Below are positions 32,857-41,367 of a stretch of DNA of 64,000 nt, one piece after another; position 1 is the stretch's first letter; each line of letters begins with the position of its first letter. Origin of the DNA: Anaerostipes amylophilus (lineage in GTDB: Bacteria > Bacillota > Clostridia > Lachnospirales > Lachnospiraceae); the NCBI RefSeq assembly GCF_025567365.1, contig NZ_JAOQJG010000002.1, positions 186,001-250,000 of the forward strand, written 5' to 3'. The notes under the pieces are model-generated. The model searched no databases. It was not told where the DNA came from and was given only the letters and a program-made list of their open reading frames with translations. A program made the position numbers and the translations under genes.

Positions 32857-33225
32857 ATGAAGAAAAAGGATATGATCTTGATCGCAGCAGTACTGGCAAT
32901 TTCGCTGATCAGTTTTGCAGCGATCAAGATGACACAAAAAGACGGAAAAGAAGTGATCGTGACAGTTGAAGGAAAAGAAGTGTACAAAACATCCATCAAG
33001 AAAGATCAAATTTATCAGATTCCAGAGAAAAATGGCACGAACGTCATGCAGATCAAAGATGGAAAAGTTACAATGAAAAAAGCAGACTGTAAAGACCAGA
33101 TCTGTGCAGACCATAAAGCAATTGAGAAATCAGGAGAAACGATCGTATGTCTGCCACATAAAGTAGTGATTGAGATTCAATCAGAAGATGGCAAAGAACA
33201 GGAATTAGACGGGGTAACACAATAA
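32857..33225 (+). CDS. NusG domain II-containing membrane-anchored protein
   Basis: Start ATG 32857 lies 2 bases after the sirtuin stop and gives 123 aa. Residues 6-22 form a signal anchor. The exposed part is a small beta-domain with KEVIVTVEGKEVYKTSI, KDGKVTMKKADCKDQICADHKAI, GETIVCLPHKVVIEI. The two cysteine pairs (DCKDQIC, VCLPHK) are typical of the NusG-II family. Members are usually next to a Gx-transporter gene, as here. The pair has been linked to flavin or quinone-based electron transfer at the membrane; I recall this association but cannot verify it. Confidence 0.88.
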   Translation: MKKKDMILIAAVLAISLISFAAIKMTQKDGKEVIVTVEGKEVYKTSIKKDQIYQIPEKNGTNVMQIKDGKVTMKKADCKDQICADHKAIEKSGETIVCLPHKVVIEIQSEDGKEQELDGVTQ

Positions 33226-33265
33226 ACATCAGATGAGATAGAAAACAACAGGAGAAATAAAATAT

Positions 33266-33760
33266 ATGTCAACCAAAAGATTAGCAACGGATGCAATGTT
33301 CTTAACATTAGCCCTCGTTGTATCCTATATAGAAGTATTGATCCCAATACCAGTTGGAATACCAGGAATCAAATTAGGACTCGCAAATGGAGTCATCATG
33401 GTACTGCTATTTTTCACAACATGGATCAGAACCCTTGAGATTTCTGTGATCCGAGTTGTACTGGCAGGCTTCCTATTTGGAAATCCAATGACAATCGCAT
33501 ACAGTCTGGCAGGAGGAATCCTAAGTCTGATCGTAATGGGAATCTTAAAGAAAATCAAAGGATTTTCATCAGTTGGAATCAGCGTCGGAGGAGGCGTTGC
33601 ACATAACATTGGACAGTTAAGCATCGCGGTCATATTGATGGAGAACACAAAGATTTATTACTATGCACCAGTATTACTTCTGACAGGAACAATTGCAGGA
33701 GTTATGATCGGAGTGTTAAGTGGGGTACTGGTTAAGAAAATCCCGCCACAACTATTTTAA
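33266..33760 (+). CDS. Gx transporter family membrane protein
   Basis: A 164-aa integral membrane protein with five to six helices. The hallmark PVGIPGIKLGLANGVIMVLL and GGILSLIVMGILKKIKGFSSVG place it in the family once annotated as heptaprenyl diphosphate synthase component I. It resembles ECF-type S components in size. ACAGGAG lies before the ATG. It belongs to one transcript with the sirtuin and NusG-II genes. Substrate unknown; a role near isoprenoid-quinone or flavin export is possible. Confidence 0.88.
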   Translation: MSTKRLATDAMFLTLALVVSYIEVLIPIPVGIPGIKLGLANGVIMVLLFFTTWIRTLEISVIRVVLAGFLFGNPMTIAYSLAGGILSLIVMGILKKIKGFSSVGISVGGGVAHNIGQLSIAVILMENTKIYYYAPVLLLTGTIAGVMIGVLSGVLVKKIPPQLF

Positions 33761-33922
33761 GTGATAAATTTATAAAAATTTCGTAAAATTTTTTCTAAAA
33801 GTTTGAAATTTCATCAAAATCATGGTAGTACTATATGTATATGCGCTTTCATAAGCAAGATAAGAATAAGATCATACAAAAGAAAAAGAAACTCTTAGAT
33901 ATGAAAAGAAAGGAGTTTGAAA

Positions 33923-34597
33923 ATGAAAGCAAAACTAAATGAGATCATAAAACACGGACATTTAGGCATCATAGCGGCATTTTTTGCAATTTATATGGTC
34001 ACATTTTCTTATATAGAAAATCGAGATGTACATCATTATATTGTACATACAGTACTTGATGAGAAAATCCCATTTTGTGAATATTTCATTATTCCATATT
34101 TGCTATGGTTTATATTTGTAGCTGTAACTGTACTGTATTTTATGTTTTTCAATCAAAATAAATGGAAAGAATACTATCAGTTGATGATCACATTGGGAAT
34201 AGGAATGACCTTATTTTTAGTTATTTCCTTAGTATTTCCAAATGGACAGGATTTAAGACCAGTACTTAGTGGAAACAGCATTTTTATTCAGGCGGTGCAG
34301 TTTATTTATCATACCGATACACCGACAAATGTACTGCCAAGTATTCATGTATTCAATTCCCTTACATGCTGCATGGCAATTCTTCAGAATAAGCGGAAAC
34401 ATTTTAAGAAAACAACAGATATCGCAGTAGTGATCTTAACGATATTAATTATCATGTCAACGATGCTTCTAAAACAACACAGCGTTGTGGACGTAGCACT
34501 CGCAATCCTCATGTATACTGCATGTTACAGGATTGTATACGGCAAAGAAGTATGGAAACAGGATGCATTTTGTTCCTTTTTATTTATCAATCGGTAA
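33923..34597 (+). CDS. PAP2-family membrane phosphatase
   Basis: Phosphatidic-acid-phosphatase type 2 protein, 224 aa, with about six membrane spans. The active-site motifs are present though spaced loosely: QDLRPVL (motif 1 Arg), LPSIHVFNSLTC (motif 2, P-S-x-H) and KQHSVVDV (motif 3 His). Start ATG 33923 is 7 bases after AAAGGAG; the TTG at 33917 is less likely. Likely substrates are lipid phosphates such as undecaprenyl pyrophosphate. It is a single-gene unit. Confidence 0.88.
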   Translation: MKAKLNEIIKHGHLGIIAAFFAIYMVTFSYIENRDVHHYIVHTVLDEKIPFCEYFIIPYLLWFIFVAVTVLYFMFFNQNKWKEYYQLMITLGIGMTLFLVISLVFPNGQDLRPVLSGNSIFIQAVQFIYHTDTPTNVLPSIHVFNSLTCCMAILQNKRKHFKKTTDIAVVILTILIIMSTMLLKQHSVVDVALAILMYTACYRIVYGKEVWKQDAFCSFLFINR

Positions 34598-34607
34598 ATG
34601 AGAAAGC

Positions 34608-34636
34608 TTGACAGTATTTCTTGTGTTTGTTATAAA
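34608..34636 (+). promoter_or_regulatory. Promoter of the zinc-type ABC operon
   Basis: TTGACA (34608-34613) and TATAAA (34631-34636) have a 17-base spacer. The palindromic repeat at 34651 would lie at the very start of the transcript. Confidence 0.65.
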
Positions 34637-34650
34637 TAAGTGTACGTAGC

Positions 34651-34691
34651 TCCCAGGGACCTTAAGTTTTAAGAACTTAAGGTCCTTGGGA
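34651..34691. repeat. CTTAAG/GGTCCC palindrome, copy 2
   Basis: TCCCAGGGACCTTAAGTT and AACTTAAGGTCCTTGGGA pair over 18 bp with one G-T around TTAAG. It is located between promoter and start codon of the metal-binding lipoprotein gene. Confidence 0.8.
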
Positions 34692-34718
34692 ACATAAAAA
34701 CCAAGAAAGAGTATAACA

Positions 34719-35651
34719 ATGAAAAGAAAACTTCTATCTATATTAGTATGTATAACAACACTCTCTTTATGTCTGATGGGATGCACAGGCAATACAACGA
34801 AGAAGAATAAGAATGGAAAACTAAAAGTTATTGCAAGTTTCTATACAATGTATGACTTTGCCAAGAAGATCGGCAAAGATAAAATTGAAGTGACGAATAT
34901 GGTACCGGCTGGTACAGAACCTCACGATTGGGAGCCATCTACGAAAGATCTGATCGAGTTGGAGAAATCCGATGTCTTCATATATAATGGAGCCGGAATG
35001 GAACAGTGGGTGGATGATGTATTGGAAAGTCTTGACACTGAAGAATTAACAAGTGTAGAAGCATCCAAAGGAATCAAATTGTTGAAAGATACCGATGCAC
35101 ATGAACATGATCACGAGCACGAAAGTGAGAATGATCCACATGTATGGTTAGATCCACAGAATGCAAAATACGAGATGAATCAGATCAAGAAAGCATTGAT
35201 CAAAGCAGATCCAGACAATAAAGACTATTACGAAGCCAATTATAAGAAAGAAGCAGCACGATGTGATGAGCTGGATCAACAATATAAGAAAGAATTAGCA
35301 CAAGTTTCAAAGCGTGAACTTGTCGTAGCACACGAAGCATTTGGATATCTGTGCAAAGCATATGATTTAGAACAGATGGGGATCGAAGGGTTATCAGCAG
35401 ATGATGAACCAGATCCAAAACAAATGAGCGAAGTGATTGAATTTGCAAAGAAACATAAGGTCAAAACGATCTTTTTTGAAGAATTGGTAAGCCCGAAAGT
35501 AGCAAAAACCATTGCCAAAGAAACAGGAGCATCCGCAAAGATGCTAAACCCTCTCGAGGGATTAAGCAATAAGAAAATCAAAGCAGGGCAAGATTATTTT
35601 TCTGTAATGAAACAAAATCTCTCTGCGATTAAAGAGGCATTAAGTGAATGA
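34719..35651 (+). CDS. znuA: Zinc/manganese-type ABC transporter substrate-binding lipoprotein
   Basis: Cluster A-I metal-binding protein anchored outside the membrane. The signal ends in the lipobox LMGC (Cys22). The metal ligands are seen in PAGTEPHDWEPS, NDPHVWLDP, VAHEAFGYL and FFEELVSPK. A His-rich loop DAHEHDHEHE just before the second ligand is typical of zinc-binding members. 310 aa, complete. The first gene of a three-gene importer; its stop overlaps the ATPase start region. Zinc is more likely than manganese, judged by the His loop. No Zur box was identified. Confidence 0.92.
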   Translation: MKRKLLSILVCITTLSLCLMGCTGNTTKKNKNGKLKVIASFYTMYDFAKKIGKDKIEVTNMVPAGTEPHDWEPSTKDLIELEKSDVFIYNGAGMEQWVDDVLESLDTEELTSVEASKGIKLLKDTDAHEHDHEHESENDPHVWLDPQNAKYEMNQIKKALIKADPDNKDYYEANYKKEAARCDELDQQYKKELAQVSKRELVVAHEAFGYLCKAYDLEQMGIEGLSADDEPDPKQMSEVIEFAKKHKVKTIFFEELVSPKVAKTIAKETGASAKMLNPLEGLSNKKIKAGQDYFSVMKQNLSAIKEALSE

Positions 35652-36322
35652 GCAAAACAAGCATAGATAAAATGATACAACTAAATCATGTAAAGTTTGG
35701 TTACAGCGATACAGAAGTATTAGATGAGATCAATCTTACGATCAATGAAGGGGAATATGTCGTATTAACCGGAGAAAATGGAAGCGGGAAAAGTACGCTT
35801 ATGCGTCTTATTTTGGGAGAACTGAAACCAGATGAGGGAGAGATCATTATTATGGACAATGATTCCAAATTAAAGAAACAGATTGGTTACGTTGCCCAGA
35901 ATGGGATCAGCAAAAATCAGAGTTTCCCGGCAACGGTTGAAGAAATCATGGTAACTGGACTATATCAGGAACTTGGTTTATTCCATCTTCCAAACAGGAA
36001 ACATAAAAAGAAGATCAAAGATACATTAAAAGAATTCGGGATGGATGAATTCCTCAAGCGAAGAATTGGAGAATTATCCGGCGGGCAGCAGCAGCGAGTG
36101 ATGATCGCCAGAGCAATGATCTCAAATCCAAGACTGCTGATCTTAGATGAACCAACAACAGGAGTTGATGCCACATCAACGAAAGCGTTATATGACACGC
36201 TATATGAGATTAATACAAAATACAAAACAACTATTTTTATGATCACACATGGAAGATTACAGGATTGTAAAGGATGTGATCGTATTTTGAGAATGGATGA
36301 AGGGAGAATTGAGGAACAATGA
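35648..36322 (+). CDS. znuC: Metal ABC transporter ATP-binding protein
   Basis: 224-aa ATPase that drives the metal importer. Walker A GENGSGKST, Q-loop VAQNG, signature LSGGQQQR, Walker B LLILDEPTTG, and switch His in ITHG are all present. Its ATGAGC start overlaps the lipoprotein stop by 4 bases, and its end overlaps the permease start likewise. This spacing fixes the start. Function is inferred from the neighbouring binding protein. Confidence 0.92.
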   Translation: MSKTSIDKMIQLNHVKFGYSDTEVLDEINLTINEGEYVVLTGENGSGKSTLMRLILGELKPDEGEIIIMDNDSKLKKQIGYVAQNGISKNQSFPATVEEIMVTGLYQELGLFHLPNRKHKKKIKDTLKEFGMDEFLKRRIGELSGGQQQRVMIARAMISNPRLLILDEPTTGVDATSTKALYDTLYEINTKYKTTIFMITHGRLQDCKGCDRILRMDEGRIEEQ

Positions 36323-37119
36323 TAGAAATGCTTCAATATGGATTTATGCAACGAGCATTTATCACAGGAATTCTTCTGGCAGTGATCACTCCACTGATCG
36401 GAATCACGATTGTATTAAAAAGAATGTCCATGATCGGTGATGCACTTTCTCACGCTTCCTTAGCCGGAGTAGCCCTCGGATTATTACTTGGGATCAATCC
36501 AATCCTTGGAGCGATGGGGATCTGTTTGTTCGCAGCACTAGGAGTTGAAGCGATCCGAAGAAAGATTCCAAGATATTCAGAGATGGCAATCTCCATCATC
36601 ATGTCAACAGGGATCGGACTAGCCGGAGTGTTATCTGGTTTTGTAAAAAATGGAACAAACTTTAACAGCTTCCTCTTTGGAAGTATCATCTCGATCAGCA
36701 AAGACGAACTACTGATCGTATGCGTGATCAGTGCCTTAGTATTACTCTGTGTATTACTTTTATACAAAGAACTATTTTACATTGGATTTGATGAAAATGC
36801 AGCAAGGATCAGTGGTGTACCAGTAAAGACGATCAACTTTATCTTCACACTGTTAACCGCCCTTACCGTATCCATCGCATCAAGAACCGTAGGAACTCTG
36901 ATCGTATCCTCCATGCTCGTTATCCCGATCGCATGTGGAATGCAGGTAGGAAGAAGCTATAAGGCTGTTATGATCATCGGCGTGATCACAGCACTGATCA
37001 CAACGGTGATCGGATTAACACTATCTTATTATATCGGACTCAAACCAGGAGGAACGATCGTGTTATTAGAAGTAGGATGCTTTTTGATCCTTACATTGGT
37101 AAGCAGATATTTAAAATAG
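36319..37119 (+). CDS. znuB: Metal ABC transporter permease
   Basis: ABC-3 family membrane subunit, 266 aa, with about eight helices. Characteristic segments: RMSMIGDALSHASLAGVALG (contact with the ATPase), FDENAARISGVPV, and VSSMLVIPIACGMQ. The start overlaps the ATPase stop by 4 bases. It is the last gene of the operon; a strong hairpin follows at 37168. Confidence 0.92.
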   Translation: MIEMLQYGFMQRAFITGILLAVITPLIGITIVLKRMSMIGDALSHASLAGVALGLLLGINPILGAMGICLFAALGVEAIRRKIPRYSEMAISIIMSTGIGLAGVLSGFVKNGTNFNSFLFGSIISISKDELLIVCVISALVLLCVLLLYKELFYIGFDENAARISGVPVKTINFIFTLLTALTVSIASRTVGTLIVSSMLVIPIACGMQVGRSYKAVMIIGVITALITTVIGLTLSYYIGLKPGGTIVLLEVGCFLILTLVSRYLK

Positions 37120-37167
37120 GATAAGACCCGATATTACTTGAATTTCATAACAAAATTTTATATAATG

Positions 37168-37214
37168 AAAAGAAAGCATGCATATAAAACAAGATTGCAT
37201 GCTTTCTTTTTTGG
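37168..37214 (+). terminator. Terminator of the metal-uptake operon
   Basis: AAAAGAAAGCATGCA and TGCATGCTTTCTTTT pair perfectly over 15 bp, with T's after. Confidence 0.88.
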
Positions 37215-37241
37215 AAGCAATCACGAAAGGAAGATAGATCA

Positions 37242-38681
37242 ATGATCATCAAATTAATTGAAACTGTATATCAATTCCTGTGGGGAGACTGGATTCATAT
37301 ACCACTTCCAGGTGGGGGAAGTTTAGGAATCTCACTTCTGATCCTGTTATTATTTCCAGCAGGAATCGTATTTACAATAAAAACAAGATTCCTACCGATC
37401 CGCTTATTTCCAGATATGGTAAAAGTACTGACAGCAAGCAACAAAAAGGATAAAGGCGAAAAAAGCACTCTTTCATCCTTACAGACATTGATTGTATCAA
37501 CTGCAACCCGTGTCGGAATGGGAAATTTAACCGGAGTTGTAGCAGCCGTATCCGCAGGAGGGGCCGGAGCAGTCTTCTGGATGTGGGTTACAGCCTTACT
37601 TGGTTCATCCACAGCCTTTATCGAAGCAACTTTAGCCCAGCTTCACAAAGAAAAAGATCCACTCTACGGAGGATACCGTGGAGGTCCGGCGTACTATATC
37701 CATCATTTTATGGAAGAAAAACAAGGCAAGAAGAAAAAACATACCCTGATCGCAGTCCTGTTTGCGATCTCAGGACTGATCTGCTGGTGTGGGATCAGTC
37801 AGGTAGTCAGCAATTCTGTAGCGGAGTCATTTAACAATGCATTTCATATTCCAACGATCTACACAACGATCATCTTAGTGATCATTGCAGCAGTAATCGT
37901 ATTAAGAAAGAATGCAACCGTGAAAGTATTAGATATCGTTGTACCGATCATGGCAGTCGTATACTTCCTGATCACGATCTTTGTGATCGTAACGAATATC
38001 ACAAGTATTCCAGCAGTCTTTGCAAGAATCTTCAAAGAAGCCTTTGGACTAAGACAAGTCGCAGCCGGTGGATTTGGAGCTGTTCTTATGAATGGTGTGA
38101 AACGAGGATTATTCTCAAACGAAGCAGGATCAGGATCCGCCCCATGTGCCGCCGCAGCCGCAGACTGCGAATGCCCTGCACAGATGGGACTGGTACAGGC
38201 ATTAGGAGTATTTATCGATACGATCGTCATCTGCAGCTGTACCGCAATGCTGATGCTATTAGCACCACAGAGTATGACAGACGGTCTTACAGGAATGAAT
38301 CTACTTCAGACAGCTATGAACTACCACCTTGGAAGTTTTGGAGTCATCTTTATCGCTGTGATCCTTTGGATGTTCAGTTTCTCAACATTCTTAGGAATCT
38401 TGTTTTATGCAAGATCCAATGTTGCATACTTATTTGGTGATAACTGGGCATCACAGACAGCATACAAAGTATTAGCACTGGTCATGCTCTTTATCGGAGG
38501 AATCCAGACTTATACCTTCGTATGGGACTTAGGAGACGTCGGAATCGGACTGATGACGATCTTCAATATCTTCATCCTGTATGCAATGTCGGGACAAGCG
38601 ATCAAAGAATTGAAAGATTATGAAGCAGATAAGAAGAAAAATATAGAAGAAAGAGCGTTTTCCTTGCAGGAAGATGAATAA
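37242..38681 (+). CDS. Sodium/proton-alanine symporter (AGCS family)
   Basis: Imports alanine or glycine with sodium. 479 aa with about ten to eleven helices. Family signatures: TRVGMGNLTGVVAAVSAGGAGAVFWMW, FIEATLAQL, YRGGPAYYI, and LFSNEAGSGSAPCAAAAA. CACGAAAGGAAG precedes the ATG. Single-gene unit bounded by terminators. Exact substrate is open. Confidence 0.94.
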   Translation: MIIKLIETVYQFLWGDWIHIPLPGGGSLGISLLILLLFPAGIVFTIKTRFLPIRLFPDMVKVLTASNKKDKGEKSTLSSLQTLIVSTATRVGMGNLTGVVAAVSAGGAGAVFWMWVTALLGSSTAFIEATLAQLHKEKDPLYGGYRGGPAYYIHHFMEEKQGKKKKHTLIAVLFAISGLICWCGISQVVSNSVAESFNNAFHIPTIYTTIILVIIAAVIVLRKNATVKVLDIVVPIMAVVYFLITIFVIVTNITSIPAVFARIFKEAFGLRQVAAGGFGAVLMNGVKRGLFSNEAGSGSAPCAAAAADCECPAQMGLVQALGVFIDTIVICSCTAMLMLLAPQSMTDGLTGMNLLQTAMNYHLGSFGVIFIAVILWMFSFSTFLGILFYARSNVAYLFGDNWASQTAYKVLALVMLFIGGIQTYTFVWDLGDVGIGLMTIFNIFILYAMSGQAIKELKDYEADKKKNIEERAFSLQEDE

Positions 38682-38717
38682 AAAAATGGGTGTCCCAACC
38701 AAGGACACCCATTTTTT
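38681..38717. terminator. Bidirectional terminator
   Basis: AAAAAATGGGTGTCC and GGACACCCATTTTTT pair perfectly around CAACCAA, between the convergent symporter and MATE genes. Confidence 0.92.
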
Positions 38718-40071
38718 AAACAAATAATTTCTTCCGAGTCCGAAAATAAGCCACCAAAACCATACTTCCAGTCAACATCCAGGAAATCGGATAGATCACC
38801 ATCAAAAGCCTGTAATCATGGAACCAGTGACAAACCGTAGCAAGCCACACAAGTCTTAACACACAAGACCCAAACACAGTAAGGATCGCAGGGGTCATAG
38901 ACCGCCCAAATCCACGCAGGCATCCACCACTGATCTCATAAGAACTTGTTAAACACTCAAACATCAAAACAAATAAGAAACGGATCACAGCATAACGATA
39001 TACCGCAGGGTCACTCGTAAACAATCCAATAAAGAACGTACGGAATACAACAAAGATCGTACTAAGCACTCCACAGGAGATGACACTACACATCATACCA
39101 AGACGAAAGATCTTCTTACAACGCTTCTCATTCTTCGCTCCATAATTCTGCCCAGTAAACGTAACAACCGTCTGAGCAAATGCATTGACAAGATAATAAG
39201 CAAAATACTCATAATTAAGCTCCACCGCAGACCCAGCAATTCCAGCAGAACCAAAACTGTTGATCCCAGACTGGATACAAACATTCGCAAGCGAAAACAC
39301 CATTCCCTGAAGTCCCGCAGGAACCCCGATCCTTAAGATCTTAGATACCGCATCACGATCGATCATCAAAGACTGAAAAGAAAGACGGATCGGAAGCTCC
39401 TCGTGCATCAGAAAATAAATGATCTGCGCAGCACTTACCGCATTCGCACCAACCGTAGCAAGACCAGCTCCAGCAACACCCATACGAAATACTACAACAA
39501 ATAACAAGTTCAAAATAACATTCACAACACCAGACACGATCAAAGCATACATCGGACGACGCGTATCCCCGATACTACGAAGGATCGAAGCCCCAAAATC
39601 ATACAACATAAAAAACGGCATTCCAAGAAAATAAATTCTCAGATATAAAGTTGCCAGATGAATGATATTCTTCGGAGCACCCATCAGTACAAGGATCGGA
39701 TGCGCCACAAACTGTCCAAGCACAAGCAAAAACACACCACTTAACAAAGCGAGCGTAACCGCTGTATGTACCACACGAGGAACACGTTTCTTATCACACT
39801 GTCCAATATAGTTTGCAATCACAACATTTGAACCAAGTGAAATTCCAGAAAACAAAGTAACCATCAAAGAAATAACAGAACTATTACTCCCAACCGCAGC
39901 CAAAGCCTCACTACTCGCAAAACGCCCGACAACCGCAGTACCAACCGAATTAAAAAGCTGTTGTAAGATACTACAAGCAGCAAGCGGCATGGCAAATAAT
40001 AAAATTTTATCTAACAAACTTCCATGAAGCATATCCATCTTACCGGACTGCTTAGATGAAGAATTCTTCAT
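38716..40071 (-). CDS. MATE-family efflux transporter
   Basis: 451-aa multidrug/toxin extrusion protein with twelve predicted helices in two halves. Family marks are FAMPLAACSILQQLFNSVGTAVVGRF near the start, SEALAAVGSNSSVISL, and the second-half repeat with FAQTVVTFTGQNYGAKNEKRCKK. Full length. Substrate unknown; members export drugs, dyes or flavin-like compounds using sodium or protons. Confidence 0.93.
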   Translation of the reverse strand: MKNSSSKQSGKMDMLHGSLLDKILLFAMPLAACSILQQLFNSVGTAVVGRFASSEALAAVGSNSSVISLMVTLFSGISLGSNVVIANYIGQCDKKRVPRVVHTAVTLALLSGVFLLVLGQFVAHPILVLMGAPKNIIHLATLYLRIYFLGMPFFMLYDFGASILRSIGDTRRPMYALIVSGVVNVILNLLFVVVFRMGVAGAGLATVGANAVSAAQIIYFLMHEELPIRLSFQSLMIDRDAVSKILRIGVPAGLQGMVFSLANVCIQSGINSFGSAGIAGSAVELNYEYFAYYLVNAFAQTVVTFTGQNYGAKNEKRCKKIFRLGMMCSVISCGVLSTIFVVFRTFFIGLFTSDPAVYRYAVIRFLFVLMFECLTSSYEISGGCLRGFGRSMTPAILTVFGSCVLRLVWLATVCHWFHDYRLLMVIYPISWMLTGSMVLVAYFRTRKKLFV

Positions 40072-40095
40072 ATAAAACTCCCTTCTATCTCCTAT

Positions 40096-40155
40096 GCCCA
40101 GTCACCTTAAGTTTTCAGTTTCGCAAGAAACTGAAAACTTAAGGTGACTGGGCAC
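40096..40155. repeat. CTTAAG palindrome, copy 3 (perfect 28-bp hairpin)
   Basis: Two 28-bp arms pair perfectly around the loop GCAA. The arm is TGCCCAGTCACCTTAAG continued by TTTTCAGTTTC. It shares CACCTTAAG with the family but carries GTCACC in place of GTCCC. It lies in the divergent region between the MATE and AEC genes. Not a usual terminator position. Confidence 0.85.
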
Positions 40156-40318
40156 CCACACAACTCTCTTTTTAGCAGATACAATTCTAACTCTTTTTAA
40201 ATAAATTATCAACAAAAGAAAATAACGAACCAAAAAAGATACAATCGAAACAGGCTCATAATGATATAATAAAGAACAAAACAAAAAGATAAGACATAAG
40301 AAAGAAGGAACACAACCC

Positions 40319-41245
40319 ATGCAAATGAGCATATTACTATTTAAACAGATTGCCCAGCTATTCCTAATGATCCTAATGGGCTACATCATCGTAAAAACAA
40401 AGTTATTAAAAGGAGAAGACAGCAAAGTCCTCTCAAAGATCATCCTATACCTGATCATCCCAGCAGTCATCATCAACGCATTTCAGGTAGACTACAGCCC
40501 AAACGTAACCAAAGGACTGATCACAGCCTGCATAGCATCCATTATCCTGCAGTTTTTACTACTCTTCGTAACCTACATCATGCAAAAAATGTTCCACCTA
40601 GACTCTGTAGAATTCACATCCGCCTACTACTCAAACTCCGGAAACCTGATCGTACCATTAGTTACCTATATATTAGGAGGAAAATGGGTCGTATACGGCT
40701 GTGTGTTCATGAGTATCCAGCTATTCTTCATCTGGAGCCAGGGCAAAAACATGATCAGCAGGGAAAAAGGGATCAACCTAAAGAAGATCCTGTTAAACAT
40801 CAATATGATCTCTGTATTCCTAGGAGTCATCCTATTCTTCACAAAAATAAGATTCCCAGAGATCATCAACAATACGCTCTCATCTGTGGGAGGCATGATC
40901 GGCCCATTAAGCATGATCGTCACAGGAATGCTGATCGCTGAAGTAAACCTAAAAGATATCTTTACAAACAAGAGAGTCTATCTGGTAACAGTACTAAGAC
41001 TAATCATTCAACCATTGATTGCATTAGCAGTCATCAATCTCTTAGGAATGAGAGGGTGGCATCCACAAGGAGATAAGATAATTCTCATCACATACCTCGC
41101 AGCGATCACACCATGCGCATCGACTGTTACACAGATGTGTCAGGTGTATGGGAATGATTCGAAATATGCAAGTGCGATTAATGTTATGACTACGTTGTTA
41201 TCTATAATTACCATGCCGGTGTTTGTTTATTTGTATCAGATGTAA
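40319..41245 (+). CDS. AEC-family transporter (auxin efflux carrier type)
   Basis: 308-aa membrane protein with ten helices in two inverted halves. Segments: LFLMILMGYIIVKTKLL, LYLIIPAVIINAFQV (the N-x-P-like break), YYSNSGNLIVPLVTYILGG, and TPCASTVTQMCQVYGND. Bacterial members carry malate, malonate or other carboxylates. AAGAAGGA precedes the ATG. Single gene. Substrate unknown. Confidence 0.9.
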   Translation: MQMSILLFKQIAQLFLMILMGYIIVKTKLLKGEDSKVLSKIILYLIIPAVIINAFQVDYSPNVTKGLITACIASIILQFLLLFVTYIMQKMFHLDSVEFTSAYYSNSGNLIVPLVTYILGGKWVVYGCVFMSIQLFFIWSQGKNMISREKGINLKKILLNINMISVFLGVILFFTKIRFPEIINNTLSSVGGMIGPLSMIVTGMLIAEVNLKDIFTNKRVYLVTVLRLIIQPLIALAVINLLGMRGWHPQGDKIILITYLAAITPCASTVTQMCQVYGNDSKYASAINVMTTLLSIITMPVFVYLYQM

Positions 41246-41367
41246 AAAATAATATGAATAAATGTGAAAAAAACACATAGAATACATGTAAAATATGCGA
41301 ATAAACATTGTCAAATATTGACGTAAGTGAGGAAATCACGTAAACTATGAATATAGGAGGTGCTAAA

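Noticed and set aside
41347..41367. Upstream ATG start for the RloA-like ATPase
   Set aside because: The GGAGG ribosome binding site lies inside that extension, so ATG 41368 is used.
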